A stretch of DNA of 64,000 nucleotides from Streptomyces canus (GCF_001514145.1 NZ_KQ948667.1:1-64000), one strand, 5' to 3'. Shown: positions 42,581 through 52,495, counted from the first letter of the stretch. Made by a program: numbers and translations. The notes: generated by a model from the letters alone, not told the origin.

Positions 42581-42883
42581 ATGAAGGACCTCAAGTTCGA
42601 ACAGAAGCGCTCCCTGTCCCGCCTCGAGGCGGCTGACCAGCTCACGGCACTCGCGGCCGCGTTGAGGGAAGGCGGGGATGCCGAACTGGAACTCGGCGCC
42701 GGAACGCTGAGCCTGCGGATCCCCGACGACCTCCGCAGCGAGATGGAGGTCGAAATCGGTGAGGGGGAGATCGAGCTGGAGCTCGAGTTCAAGTGGCCGA
42801 CCGCAGGGCGCAGGAGCGTGCCCGCAAAGCGAGGGCGCAGCGGTACGAGCACCAACAGAAGCAAAGGCGCGAAGAGCCCGTGA
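42581..42883 (+). CDS. Amphi-Trp domain protein
   Basis: 100 residues with the amphi-Trp signature (KFEQKRSLSRLEAADQLTALA and LELEFKWP), a short amphipathic domain of unknown function in bacteria and archaea. The C-terminal tail is basic (Lys/Arg/Ser), suggesting nucleic-acid or surface contact. Divergent from the LAL regulator and convergent with the amidotransferase gene. Confidence 0.8.
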   Translation: MKDLKFEQKRSLSRLEAADQLTALAAALREGGDAELELGAGTLSLRIPDDLRSEMEVEIGEGEIELELEFKWPTAGRRSVPAKRGRSGTSTNRSKGAKSP

Positions 42884-42895
42884 TCTGCTGAGGCG

Positions 42896-43732
42896 TCACG
42901 CCGGTTCCGGGACGAAGCGATGCAACGCGTCGGCTCCGGCCCCTACGACGCCGTAGGTGCTCTCGGGCACCTCGTTCCAGGCACCCGGCAGATCACCGAG
43001 GGGCTCGGACACGATGAGACGGGTCTCGTCGGACACTTCCCGCAGGAAGCCCATGTCGGGGTGCAGCTCTCTCAGCGTGTCCACGCGGGTGCTGTAGAAC
43101 AACGACCGGGATTCGCCCTGGCTCGAGTAGCGGAAGGCCCACAGGCGTTCGCCGTCGGACACGGCGACGGTCATCTGGACCGGGAACTCCACACCGTGGT
43201 CACGGCCGCTGCGCTCCACCACTCCCACCATCCGGGCCACGGCGCCCGGCGGATCCTCGTCCAGGCCGAAGGTGATCGCCAGGTAGAACATCATCTCCGA
43301 GTCCGTCGTTCCCTCGATGTCGGAGAACAGCCCGGGGTCGACGAGCAGGGACAGGTCGCGGCGCAGGAGGTGGAAATCCGCGATGGCACCGTTGTGCATC
43401 CACATCCAGCGGCCGTGCCGGAACGGGTGGCAGTTCGTCTGCTGCACCGCCGTACCGGTCGACGCCCGGATGTGGGCGAAGAACAACGGAGAGCGGACAT
43501 GATCCGCGATCTCCCTCAGGTTGCGGTTGTTCCAGGCGGGGCCGATGTCCTTGAGCAGGGCCGGGGTCTCGATGTCTTCCTGTGAGTACCAGCCGACGCC
43601 GAAGCCGTCGCCGTTCGTCGTCTCCACTCCCATTCTGGAGTGGAGGCTCTGATCGATCAGCGAGTGGGCCGGTCTGTAGAGGATGGTGTCGAGCAGCAGG
43701 GGTGTTCCCGAGTAGGCGAGCCATCGGCACAT
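42896..43732 (-). CDS. Class II glutamine amidotransferase (EgtC/YafJ-like)
   Basis: 278 residues. The N-terminal nucleophile Cys2 is in MCRWLAYSG; TNGDGFGVGWY, FAHIRASTG and NCHPFRHGRWMWMHNGAI are the Ntn-hydrolase glutaminase motifs. There is no second synthetase domain, as in stand-alone amidohydrolases such as EgtC. No ergothioneine genes are nearby, so the substrate is unknown. It lies downstream of the MFS gene on the same strand, 75 bp apart. Confidence 0.88.
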   Translation of the reverse strand: MCRWLAYSGTPLLLDTILYRPAHSLIDQSLHSRMGVETTNGDGFGVGWYSQEDIETPALLKDIGPAWNNRNLREIADHVRSPLFFAHIRASTGTAVQQTNCHPFRHGRWMWMHNGAIADFHLLRRDLSLLVDPGLFSDIEGTTDSEMMFYLAITFGLDEDPPGAVARMVGVVERSGRDHGVEFPVQMTVAVSDGERLWAFRYSSQGESRSLFYSTRVDTLRELHPDMGFLREVSDETRLIVSEPLGDLPGAWNEVPESTYGVVGAGADALHRFVPEPA

Positions 43733-43807
43733 GGGCGGTCACCTCCGTCAGTCTTATTTTCGTCTCCCTCGCCGCGCGTCGCCATGCGGGCGTCGTGCGC
43801 AGACACC

Positions 43808-45223
43808 TCACGCGGGTTCGTGCGGCAGGGAAGTCGTGGTGCTCGAAACCAGGCCCCGGGGGAGGAACACCGCGGTGACGAGGCCGACGAGTCCGAGGAC
43901 CGCCAGTGTGATCATCGCGGCTCCGTAGGCATGCGTGGTGAGGCCGGCGACGAGGATGGTGCCGGCGATCGCGGTGCCGAGTGAGGAACCCAGGTTGGAG
44001 ACGCTGCGCGACAGCCCGGAGATCTCGCCCTGCTGCTCGTCGGGGAAGCTCGACTGCACCACGTTGACCGAGGGGGTCAGACACAGGCCGAGGCCCAGGC
44101 CGATCAGCAGTAGTCCGGGCGCGAAGGCCCAGGCACTCGGAGAGCCGCTTGCCAGGGCCAGCAGGACGCCGACTCCGGCGATCGCCACGACGAAGCCGGT
44201 CACGATGAGGGTGCGCTGTGCCCACCGCCTCGCCAGACGTTCGGCGGCCAGCGAGGACGCGAGCAGGCCGAGCGTGGCGGCCGTGAAGATCACGCCGGTC
44301 TGGATCGCGTCGTATCCGCGGACGACCTGGAGATAGGTCGCGACGACGAACGACGTCCCCATGAGCAGGAGCCACTGGATGTTCTGCGTGACGAGACCGA
44401 GATTGGAGGTGCGGTTGCGGAACAGACTCGTCGAGAGGAGGGGCTGTTCGCCGGCCCGCTCCTTGGCGCGTACCGACCGGAAGAACCACAGCAGCACGAG
44501 CGCACCGAGGACGATCAGGCCGATCATCAGCCAGACGTTGTTGTCCGCTGCCAGGATCCCGGTGACGAGGAGGACGAGGCCGACGGCCGAGAGGATCGCT
44601 CCGGCGGTGTCGAAGGGGCTCGTGGGATCCGGTGGCAGGGGGTCCTCGATCCGGCGACTCAGGATGAGGATCAACGCGATCACCAGGGCCTGGAACACGA
44701 AGGCCGCCCGCCAGCTGATGGCGGAGGTGATGAGTCCCCCGATCAACGGCCCGGCGGCGGCGCCGATGCCTCCCAGCGCCATGACCGCCCCGAACGCGCG
44801 CGCACGGGAGGTCACTTCGGTGAAGAGGAGCGTCGTGAGGATGTAGACGGGCGGGATGAGCAGCGCCGTGCCGACACCTTCGAGGATCGAGTTGCCGAGG
44901 ATCAGGACGCCCAGGCCCGGGGCGGCCGCGCTCAGCAGGGCGCCGACGGCGTACACGGCGAGACCGGCCAGGAAGCACCGCTTGCGGCCGTAGCGGTCGG
45001 TCAGCTTGCCGCCGGGGATCATCAGCGCCGCCATGACGAGGAGAAAGATCGTGATCGCGAGCTGCACTCCCTGCACGCTCGTGTCCAGGTCCTCGCTGAT
45101 GTCGTTGATCATCACGTTCATGTTCGAACCGGCGAAGCTGCAGATGAACTGCGCCAGGGCGAGGGGAGCCAGCACGCCGCGCATCGCACCCGACGAGCGT
45201 TCGGAGGCACCCGCTTCAGCCAC
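43808..45223 (-). CDS. MFS drug/metabolite exporter, 14-helix DHA2 type
   Basis: 471 residues with about 14 membrane segments. The motif A loop GGKLTDRYGRKR and the motif C-like segment GGIGAAAGPLIGGLI indicate a drug:proton antiporter. The GTG at 45221-45223 has AAAGGAG before it. It probably forms a unit with the amidotransferase gene downstream. Substrate unknown. Confidence 0.9.
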   Translation of the reverse strand: MAEAGASERSSGAMRGVLAPLALAQFICSFAGSNMNVMINDISEDLDTSVQGVQLAITIFLLVMAALMIPGGKLTDRYGRKRCFLAGLAVYAVGALLSAAAPGLGVLILGNSILEGVGTALLIPPVYILTTLLFTEVTSRARAFGAVMALGGIGAAAGPLIGGLITSAISWRAAFVFQALVIALILILSRRIEDPLPPDPTSPFDTAGAILSAVGLVLLVTGILAADNNVWLMIGLIVLGALVLLWFFRSVRAKERAGEQPLLSTSLFRNRTSNLGLVTQNIQWLLLMGTSFVVATYLQVVRGYDAIQTGVIFTAATLGLLASSLAAERLARRWAQRTLIVTGFVVAIAGVGVLLALASGSPSAWAFAPGLLLIGLGLGLCLTPSVNVVQSSFPDEQQGEISGLSRSVSNLGSSLGTAIAGTILVAGLTTHAYGAAMITLAVLGLVGLVTAVFLPRGLVSSTTTSLPHEPA

Positions 45224-45482
45224 CGGCGCCGCTCCTTTCGCAGGTGGGGTGGGCGTTCATGTTCCGCTGTCCCAAGCGTGCGCTGCGGCAGAGGCCATCG
45301 CACTCCGAGATCTCTTTCCGCGCTACTCCTGATGCCCCTGGGCCTGCTGATACTCTCGTGCCCGCTGTGCGTGGGGGGCAGCTCGGGGGGCTGGGCATTT
45401 TCAACAGCATCGTCGACGTGCGTCTGATCGGCCGCCGCCGTTCCGTCACGCCTTTTTCTGTTGAGAGGTCCAGGAGGCGACG
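45224..45482. promoter_or_regulatory. Divergent promoter region between the MFS gene and a secreted protein gene
   Basis: 259 bp with no credible gene. No confident -35/-10 pair or operator could be assigned by eye; a strong AGGAGG site precedes the secreted protein start. Confidence 0.4.
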
Positions 45483-48400
45483 ATGGCCCGTCGTACCACC
45501 GCCCGCACCACAGCCCGAGGCATCGCCGCGTTGGCGGTCCTCGCCGTCATCGCCGGTCCCGGCCCACTCGCCGTCGCCGTCGACGCGGACGACGGTGTCT
45601 CGAACACCGCCCTCTCGACGGAGAAGGTCTTCCACTCGGACCGCTACATACCGCGCGGGGACCGGATCCACACCGCCGGCCCCAGCGGCTATCTGCATGT
45701 CCAGGAGGGCCGATCCGGCTATCTGTGGACGTCGTACGACACCGGCACGACGACCGAGCTGGGCGACCTGGCCCGACTCGAACTCCCCGCGTACCTGGGA
45801 TCCTCGTCCGACGTCGTCACCGAGGTGGTCTCGCCCACCCAGAAAGTGGTCCTCAGGGACCTGTCCGCCGGTACCACCACGGACATCGCCCTGACCCATG
45901 GCACATACCGGGCCACTTTCGGCACCCATGTGCTGACGCAGGCCCAGGACGCCGACGGCAACCGCGTGCTGTGGCTCTACGGCGACGGCGCTCCCGCCGA
46001 CGGCACCCTCGTCGGCGGATGGCCGACCGGAATCACGGCCAACTTCAGCGTGCTGGGCGGCGACAGCGGTACTGCCGTCATCGGCTACCGGCTGGGAACC
46101 GGCGAGCGGCACCTGGCGCTCGTGGACCTCACCACCGCGAAAGTCACCGGCGACGTGGCCGTCCCCGTCGCCCCGACGGGGGTCGCGCTGAGCGCCGACC
46201 GGCTGGTCTGGTGGTCCGACCTCAAGACGGCCCACGTCCTGGACCGATCGGACCTCTCCGCCGCCGAGACGACCGTGACACTGCCCGGCACGGAGGGCAC
46301 CCCGTCGGTGGGCATCGCCGGGCGCTGGCTGGTGGTGGCCCGTTCCGTGCCGTCGAGCCCGAGTGACTGGGTCGACAAGTCCGGCGAGCGGCTGATGGCC
46401 GTCCCGCTCACCGGCGGCGACCCGATCACCCTGCTCCGGCACGCGAACAGCTCCCTCGTCACGGCCCCGGACGGCAGTCTGCTGGCCGTCGGCGGCACCG
46501 ACGCCGGGCACTGGGCGGTACGCAGGGTCACCGACACAGGGGCCGGCACCCCGACGCTGACGGAGCTGACCGCCGTACCGTCGGTGGCCGCGAAGATCGA
46601 CCAGCTGTCGCTGCAGAACGGCACCCTGGCCACCGACGAGGCCGACGCCAGCTTCATGGGCGCCTACTACACCCGGCGGATCGCCGCCGACGGAACGCCG
46701 GGTGCGCCCACCTGGCAGGACTGGGACGGACGTGGCGCGGGCCCGTACGCCACCGGGGACGGCCGCGCGGTGACGTTCAACCCCGACTCCGACCCCACCG
46801 TCGGCTCGTCGGTCCAGTCCGTCTCCAAGAACGACGAGGCGGGTTTCTTTCGGGTCCCCTCCGCCTCCGGAGCCCTCCTCGACGTCACCGGCCGCTACGC
46901 GATCGTCAACGGTTCCTCCCCCGCCAAGCAGTACATCGGCGACCTCGGCGTCTACTCCGACCTGCAGCCCATCGTGACCCGCTCGGTCACGGCCGCCTCC
47001 GTCTGGGGCACCAAGTTGTGGACGCCGGGCTCCGGCACGGGTGTCGTCACCGCGAAGGACCTGAAGACCGGCAAGGTCACCGACACGATCGCCACCGGCG
47101 CTCCGTGCGTGGCCAAGGAGCTTCAGGCGGTGAGCCGTTGGATCTACTGGTCCTGCGGCCCGACCGCGACGGCGGGCGTGTACGACCGTACGGCGAAGAA
47201 GAACATCGCCGTCCCGTCCGGCGAGGCCCTGCTCGGCGACGGTTATGTCGTCCGGCACGACACCGCGGCCGGGGCGCTGCTCCTCACCTCCTTCGCCGAC
47301 GGCACCGCGACCACCCGCAAGATCGGCGACCTCGCGGCGGGCGGCTCCAGCCTGCGCGGGGTGACCTGGACCGTGGACAAGTTCGGCGGTCCCGTGGCCT
47401 ACGTCGACGCGGACCGGCGGATCCACCTGGTGCCCAGCGGGACCGCCACCCAGGCCCTCGGCGTGATCGAGTCCGAGGTGACGAGCAACATCGGCGGCGA
47501 GGAGTGGTGGCAGTGGCGAGGGCTGCTCTCCAAGCCCGCCGCCTCCTGGAAGGCCACGCTCACCGGCAAGGCCACCGGCACGGTGGTCCGTACGTTCTCC
47601 GGCGGCGAGGTGTCGGGCAACCTGACCGCGCGGTGGGACGACCGCGACGGCAGGGGCGCGTACGTCCCCAACGGCACGTACACCTTCAGGCTGACGGCCC
47701 AGCCCGCCGACGGGTCGGGGCCCGCGCTGACGGTCGCCCAGACGGTGCGCGTGTCCCACGGAGCCGTCGTACGCCGCGACTTCATCAACTACGACACCTG
47801 GACGCCCGACGGGATCGGCGACGTGATGACCCTCAACCCGTCCGGTGTCATCAGCTACCGTCCGGGCAACGGGACGGGAGGCCTCGGCAAGGCCATGTCC
47901 GCCTCGGGCTGGCCCTCCTCGGTGACCCTGGTCCCGTTCGGCGACCTGAACGGCGACCGCCAGAACGACGTCCTCGTCCGCTTCAGCAGCGGCGAACTCC
48001 GGGTGTACCGCACCTGGCGGGGGCAGGTGTTCGACACGAGCACCCCGCGCACCTCGCTCGGCAAGGGCTGGAACCAGTACGACGTGCTGACCTCGCCGGG
48101 TGACGTGTCCGGCGACGGCCGTCCGGACCTGATCGCCCGCAACTCCTCCACGGGAGCCATCTACCTCTACAAGGGGACGAGTTCCGGCAAGCTGTCGTCC
48201 CGCGTGAAGCTCTACGACAACTGGAAGACGTACAAGAAGATCGTGGGCGTCGGGGACCTCAACGGCGACGGCATCGGCGACCTGATCGCCCAGGACAAGG
48301 CCAACAACCTGTACCGCTACACCGGCACGGGCAACAGCACCTTCAAGGCCCGAGTGAAGCTGTTCTCGGCCTGGGGCGGCTCCTACAACACGATCGTCGG

Positions 48401-48551
48401 CGTCGGGGACATCACCGGCGACGCCAAGGCGGACATCATCTCCCGCGACACCGCCGGCAACCTGTGGCGCAACAACGGAAACGGAAAGGGCTCGTTCGGC
48501 TCCCGCGTGAAGATCGCCACAGGGTGGCAGGGGTACAAGGGCGTGTTCTGA
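45483..48551 (+). CDS. Secreted beta-propeller protein with FlgD-like domain and FG-GAP/VCBS repeats
   Basis: 1022 residues. Signal peptide ending near GPLAVAVDA. The N-terminal ~660 residues are beta-rich and repetitive; a FlgD-like Ig region follows (GRGAYVPNGTYTFRLTAQPA). The last ~240 residues are FG-GAP/VCBS repeats with calcium-binding loops such as GDLNGDGIGDLIA and GDVSGDGRPDLIA. It is probably extracellular, binding surfaces or polymers. The C-terminal repeats are closely similar to those of the convergent gene at 49.0 kb. AGGAGG precedes the ATG. Confidence 0.8.
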   Translation: MARRTTARTTARGIAALAVLAVIAGPGPLAVAVDADDGVSNTALSTEKVFHSDRYIPRGDRIHTAGPSGYLHVQEGRSGYLWTSYDTGTTTELGDLARLELPAYLGSSSDVVTEVVSPTQKVVLRDLSAGTTTDIALTHGTYRATFGTHVLTQAQDADGNRVLWLYGDGAPADGTLVGGWPTGITANFSVLGGDSGTAVIGYRLGTGERHLALVDLTTAKVTGDVAVPVAPTGVALSADRLVWWSDLKTAHVLDRSDLSAAETTVTLPGTEGTPSVGIAGRWLVVARSVPSSPSDWVDKSGERLMAVPLTGGDPITLLRHANSSLVTAPDGSLLAVGGTDAGHWAVRRVTDTGAGTPTLTELTAVPSVAAKIDQLSLQNGTLATDEADASFMGAYYTRRIAADGTPGAPTWQDWDGRGAGPYATGDGRAVTFNPDSDPTVGSSVQSVSKNDEAGFFRVPSASGALLDVTGRYAIVNGSSPAKQYIGDLGVYSDLQPIVTRSVTAASVWGTKLWTPGSGTGVVTAKDLKTGKVTDTIATGAPCVAKELQAVSRWIYWSCGPTATAGVYDRTAKKNIAVPSGEALLGDGYVVRHDTAAGALLLTSFADGTATTRKIGDLAAGGSSLRGVTWTVDKFGGPVAYVDADRRIHLVPSGTATQALGVIESEVTSNIGGEEWWQWRGLLSKPAASWKATLTGKATGTVVRTFSGGEVSGNLTARWDDRDGRGAYVPNGTYTFRLTAQPADGSGPALTVAQTVRVSHGAVVRRDFINYDTWTPDGIGDVMTLNPSGVISYRPGNGTGGLGKAMSASGWPSSVTLVPFGDLNGDRQNDVLVRFSSGELRVYRTWRGQVFDTSTPRTSLGKGWNQYDVLTSPGDVSGDGRPDLIARNSSTGAIYLYKGTSSGKLSSRVKLYDNWKTYKKIVGVGDLNGDGIGDLIAQDKANNLYRYTGTGNSTFKARVKLFSAWGGSYNTIVGVGDITGDAKADIISRDTAGNLWRNNGNGKGSFGSRVKIATGWQGYKGVF

Positions 48552-48570
48552 GGCCCCGACGCAGCGCGCA

Positions 48571-48607
48571 CAGGCCCGGCGAGTCGTCGATCCGACGCCG
48601 CCGGGCT
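48571..48607 (+). terminator. Imperfect terminator hairpin after the secreted protein gene
   Basis: Arms CAGGCCCGGCGAGTCG and CCGACGCCGCCGGGCT pair with one bulge and one mismatch, about 20 bp after the stop codon of the plus-strand gene. Confidence 0.5.
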
Positions 48608-48955
48608 GCCGAAGGCACGCCAGAACTTCGGGCCCTGCGCCGCGCTCCTTCTCCTGGCGGGACAAGCGGACGAAACGGTCGCGAGTACGACGAGATCATG
48701 GAGATGTTCGCCCGGGCCGGGGAGCATCGCAGCGCCTCAGCGTTCGACGCTGAGGGTTTCCGCCGAGCCTGCGTCAGGCGAGGGTGGCGGCCCGGGTCGT
48801 CATGCCGGAGATCGCGGAGCATCACCCGGGTGCCGCGGGTCCGTCCGAGGCCAGGGCCGGTCAGCCTGCCACGGCCGCCGAGAACTCGTGCCTCCACGTG
48901 CCCCGTCTTCGTGCGCCCGGAGGGCGGATCCTGCGGAAACCGCCCCTCACACGGA
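48608..48955. other. Non-coding gap between convergent genes, containing gene debris
   Basis: No intact gene. It contains a short fragment resembling the VapC toxin gene at 52.9 kb (listed separately). The remainder shows open frames but no family signature or ribosome site. Confidence 0.5.
48678..48750 (+). pseudogene. Internally deleted vapC (PIN toxin) fragment
   Basis: The encoded stretch REYDEIMEMFARAGEHRSAS matches two segments of the PIN protein at 52944-53354, REYDEIAEMF and AQAGEHRSASAVD, with the ~30 residues between them missing. Both DNA and protein agree. It is a relic of a second toxin copy or of an unequal exchange. Confidence 0.65.
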
Positions 48956-48992
48956 GGCCGGGCAGTTCGCCTGACAGGCGAACTGCCCGGCC
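48956..48992. terminator. Strong bidirectional terminator
   Basis: Perfect 16-bp stem (GGCCGGGCAGTTCGCC and its complement) with a 5-nt loop TGACA, between two convergent genes and 54 bp from the stop of the minus-strand one. Confidence 0.85.
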
Positions 48993-49045
48993 GAGACCGA
49001 GACATGCGTGGGCCCGGCATGCGGGCGCCGAGGGGTCGATGTTCC

Positions 49046-52000
49046 TCAGCCGACGGCCTTGTACCCCTGCCAGCCCGTCGCGATCTTCGTCCGGCCGCCG
49101 AAGGATCCCTTGCCGTCACCGCTGTTGCGCCACAGGTTGCCACTGGTGTCGCGCGAGACGAGGTCCGTCTTGCCGTCGCCCGTGATGTCGCCGACTCCGA
49201 CGACCGCGTTGTAGGAAGCGCCCCAACTCGAGAACACCTTCACGCGGGCCTTGAACGTGCCGCTGCCGGTGCCGTTGTACCGGTACAGGTTGTTCGACTT
49301 GTCCTGGGCGAGTAGATCGCCGATGCCGTCGCCGTTCAGGTCACCGGCCCCGACGAGCTTCTTGTACGTCTTCCAGTTGTCGTACAGCTTCACACGCGCC
49401 GACAGCTTGCCCGTGGCGGTCCCCTTGTACAGGTAGACCGTGCCGGTAGAGGCGTTGCGGGCGATCAGGTCCGGACGGCCGTCGCCGGACACGTCACCCG
49501 GCGAGGTCAGCGCGTCGTACTGGTTCCAGCCGGAAGCGGCGAGGGTGGTGTACGCCGTCGAGGGCGTCGGCGCCGTACCGCAGGCCGGGCGATAGGCACG
49601 GAGGGCGCCACTGCTCAGCCGGACCAGGACGTCGTTGCAGCGGTCACCGCTGAGGTCGCCGAACGGCACGAGCTTCGCGGTGGTCGGCCAGCCGGCCCCC
49701 GAGAGCTTGCTGCCCAACGTGCCCGTGCCGGTGCCGCGATGGACGGTGAGGGCGCCGGAGGAGTTGAGGGTGAGTACGTCGCCGATGCCGTCCTTGCCCG
49801 CGTAGTCGTGCGGTGCCGCTGCTCCGGCCGTCACCTGCACGGTGCCGGAGAGGGTGAGGGCGGCGCCCTGGCCGTCGGCGGGCTGGGCGGTGACCGTCCA
49901 GGTGTAGGTGCCGTTGGTGACGAGGCGGCCCGCGGAGTCCTTGCCGTCCCAGGCGGCGGTGAGGAGACCCCGGGCGGCCGAGCCGGTCAGGGTTCGCACG
50001 GTGGCGCCGGACGCCGTGTTCTTGACGGTCACCTTCCAGGCGGCGGCCGGCTTGGACAGCCACCAAGTGCCGGACCAACTCGCGGACTTGGGGGTGATCA
50101 CGGAGTCGATCGCCGTCAGCGCGGACGCCGGGACGCCGGTCGGCACGACATGGACGCGCTGCTCGCGGTCGGCGTAGGCGACACCACCGCCGAAGCGGTC
50201 CACGGTCCAGTTGAGGCCCACTCTGAGGCTGTCCTCGCCGATGTCGGTCCAGTCGGCGAGCTTGCGGCTCGGCAGGTCCGCGTAATCGCCGCTGGCCGGC
50301 AGTCCGTTGTGCAGGTCGATGAGGTTCAGCCCGCTGCCTGACTGGACGCCGCCGACGCGCTCGACGAGGTAGCCGTCGCCGAGGAGGACCCTGCTCGCCG
50401 GCGCGGTGGCGGTGCGCTTGGCCGTACGGTCGTAGACGCCCGAGCCCTGGACATCGCCCCAGGCGTCCTCACAGACCCAGTACACCCAGCGGCCCACGGC
50501 CTGGAGGGTGGACGGAGTGCAGCCGTTGCGGGTGGTGAAGGACTCCACAGCGGTGCCGGACGGCAGCCGGGTGGCCGTGACCTTGCCTCCCGTGGCCGCG
50601 GCGCTCCACAGGGTGTTGCCCCAGACGGCCGCGGCGACCCGGTCGCGCTTCTGCAGGACCTTGCCCGCCGAACCCTCGGCGAACTCGCCGACGTACTGGT
50701 CGCCGGACGAGGCGCCGTCGACGACCGCATACCGCCCGGAGAGGTCCTTGAGGCGAGGGCTGTCGTCGCCCGTGTCGAGGGTCGGGCCCCAGTCGGTGGC
50801 GCCGTTGGTGCGCAGCATGGTCAGGCCGGACTCGGTGGCGTCCTGGCGGCCGTGGTGGCCGGCGCCGTCGGCGAACATGCGGATGCAGTGCGTGGCGCCG
50901 GCGGAGCAGTCGCCGTCGCGCCCACTGACCAGCCCGTCCACGGTGGTCTTGACGACGGCCGGCGTGCCGCTCGTGGTGAGCCAGGTGCTGCGATAGGCAC
51001 CGAGGATGGTGTTCGGTTCGTACAGCGTGCTGTTGTCGGCCGTGGTGAGGACACCGTTGCCCAGTGAGAGGCCGTGGACCTGCGCGGGCATCGGCTGCAC
51101 ATCGGTCACACGGCTCCGGGTGACCGAGCCGTCGGCGGCCCGGGCGAACCGGTACACACCCCAGTCGAGGTCGCCCTGCTCGACGTACTGCGCGGCACCC
51201 GCCACGAGGACGGAACCGTCCGGCGCCTGCACGATCCCGTGGGCGGCCGGGTCCATCACCTTGGTCATGTCGGTGTCCGTGCCGTCGGACGTGAGCGCGA
51301 ACAGTGGCTGGCCCCGGTACTTGTTGTCGCCGGGCGACACCGGTTCGACGCCGAGCAGAGTGTCGCCGACGATCCCGTAGGTGGCTTGGTAGCTCAGGGC
51401 GCTCGTCTCGAAGGTACGGGGTGCGGCGGACAGGTCGTCGCGGTCGTACAAGTCGGCCTTGGAGCGCCCGGCCCGCAGCCGCAGCACGGAGTCGGCGCCG
51501 AGCCGGAAGCCGGTCGTCTCGTAGCCGTCCGCTGTGCCGTCACGGTCGGGCAGCGCGCTGAAGGCGCCGGTGTCGAGGTCGACGATGCCCCAGCGGCCCC
51601 AGCCCTCGTCGCTCGCGCCGGTGCTGTACTTGAGGATGACGGACCGCGCGTCGCCGTCCTCGATCTGGAAGCTGCCCGCGCCGTCCGGCAGCCCGGTCAC
51701 GGACGTCCCGGTGACCCCGCCCCCGTCCTGGACACGCCACAGCTGGTACGTGCCCGTTCCGTTGTCGCTGGTGAGGACCGTATCGCCGAAGGTGCCCTGG
51801 TAGGTGTGGTACTCCGGCACCGGCACGACCGTCGTGCCGCCGCCGTGGAGGAGGGTGACCTGCGCGTCCTCCTCGGAGTACAGGGCGACGGTGTCGGAAC
51901 CACGCCCGTAGTAGCCGGTCTTGAAGGACGCGGCCGACTGGAAGTAGCCGCTGTCGATGTCGTACTGGACCGGAACCTCCAGTCGCTGCTCCAGCGCGGT

Positions 52001-52312
52001 TGCGGCGCCGGTGGCGTAGTCCGTCCACAGCAGCCGGTCGTCGCCCTCCTGGGCCCAGAGGAAGCCGGTGGTCCCCGCATTGAGGATCTGCGTGGCCCTG
52101 GGGACGGCGCGCGGTGCGGCGGGCGATACGAACTCCCCTGCCACGGCGGCCGACTGCGGAGCGGCTGCCGCCGAGGACGGTACGGCGGCGAGGGGGAGGC
52201 TGAGAGTCAGGGCCGTGGCCAGGACGGCCGCCGTGCGTGCCGCCGGTGTGCCGAGTCGTGCCGAGTGGGAAGCAAGAGCCGGTCTGGGTCTGTGTCGGCC
52301 GAGTCGGGTCAC
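49046..52312 (-). CDS. Secreted beta-propeller protein with FlgD-like domain and FG-GAP/VCBS repeats (paralogue)
   Basis: 1088 residues. The GTG at 52310-52312 is preferred: AGGAGG lies just upstream and the product starts with a basic region and signal peptide ending near VPSSAAAAPQ. Domain order matches the gene at 45.5 kb: beta-rich N-terminal two thirds, FlgD-like Ig region (GRLVTNGTYTWTVTAQPA), then FG-GAP/VCBS repeats (GDLNGDGIGDLLA, GDVSGDGRPDLIA). The two genes are convergent and share near-identical 3' portions, so they arose by inverted duplication or exchange sequence. Confidence 0.8.
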   Translation of the reverse strand: MTRLGRHRPRPALASHSARLGTPAARTAAVLATALTLSLPLAAVPSSAAAAPQSAAVAGEFVSPAAPRAVPRATQILNAGTTGFLWAQEGDDRLLWTDYATGAATALEQRLEVPVQYDIDSGYFQSAASFKTGYYGRGSDTVALYSEEDAQVTLLHGGGTTVVPVPEYHTYQGTFGDTVLTSDNGTGTYQLWRVQDGGGVTGTSVTGLPDGAGSFQIEDGDARSVILKYSTGASDEGWGRWGIVDLDTGAFSALPDRDGTADGYETTGFRLGADSVLRLRAGRSKADLYDRDDLSAAPRTFETSALSYQATYGIVGDTLLGVEPVSPGDNKYRGQPLFALTSDGTDTDMTKVMDPAAHGIVQAPDGSVLVAGAAQYVEQGDLDWGVYRFARAADGSVTRSRVTDVQPMPAQVHGLSLGNGVLTTADNSTLYEPNTILGAYRSTWLTTSGTPAVVKTTVDGLVSGRDGDCSAGATHCIRMFADGAGHHGRQDATESGLTMLRTNGATDWGPTLDTGDDSPRLKDLSGRYAVVDGASSGDQYVGEFAEGSAGKVLQKRDRVAAAVWGNTLWSAAATGGKVTATRLPSGTAVESFTTRNGCTPSTLQAVGRWVYWVCEDAWGDVQGSGVYDRTAKRTATAPASRVLLGDGYLVERVGGVQSGSGLNLIDLHNGLPASGDYADLPSRKLADWTDIGEDSLRVGLNWTVDRFGGGVAYADREQRVHVVPTGVPASALTAIDSVITPKSASWSGTWWLSKPAAAWKVTVKNTASGATVRTLTGSAARGLLTAAWDGKDSAGRLVTNGTYTWTVTAQPADGQGAALTLSGTVQVTAGAAAPHDYAGKDGIGDVLTLNSSGALTVHRGTGTGTLGSKLSGAGWPTTAKLVPFGDLSGDRCNDVLVRLSSGALRAYRPACGTAPTPSTAYTTLAASGWNQYDALTSPGDVSGDGRPDLIARNASTGTVYLYKGTATGKLSARVKLYDNWKTYKKLVGAGDLNGDGIGDLLAQDKSNNLYRYNGTGSGTFKARVKVFSSWGASYNAVVGVGDITGDGKTDLVSRDTSGNLWRNSGDGKGSFGGRTKIATGWQGYKAVG

Positions 52313-52463
52313 CGTTCCTCCTGAAAGGCAAGCAGAAGGCATGGCGGGACATACGGCAACGCGCTTGCATTCCCCCGGCCCCCCGGCCGCTCCCCCCACG
52401 CGCGTGGGGGGAGCGTAACAGCATGTTCATGACCGGCCATGGCGACCTCACGTGACAATAAAC

Positions 52464-52490
52464 AAACCCCAGGTCCTCGACCTGGGGTTT
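52464..52490 (-). terminator. Terminator of the (truncated) tRNA-Gly copy 1
   Basis: Perfect 12-bp stem (AAACCCCAGGTC / GACCTGGGGTTT) with loop CTC, immediately downstream of the tRNA 3' end on the minus strand. Confidence 0.75.
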
Positions 52491-52495
52491 CAATC

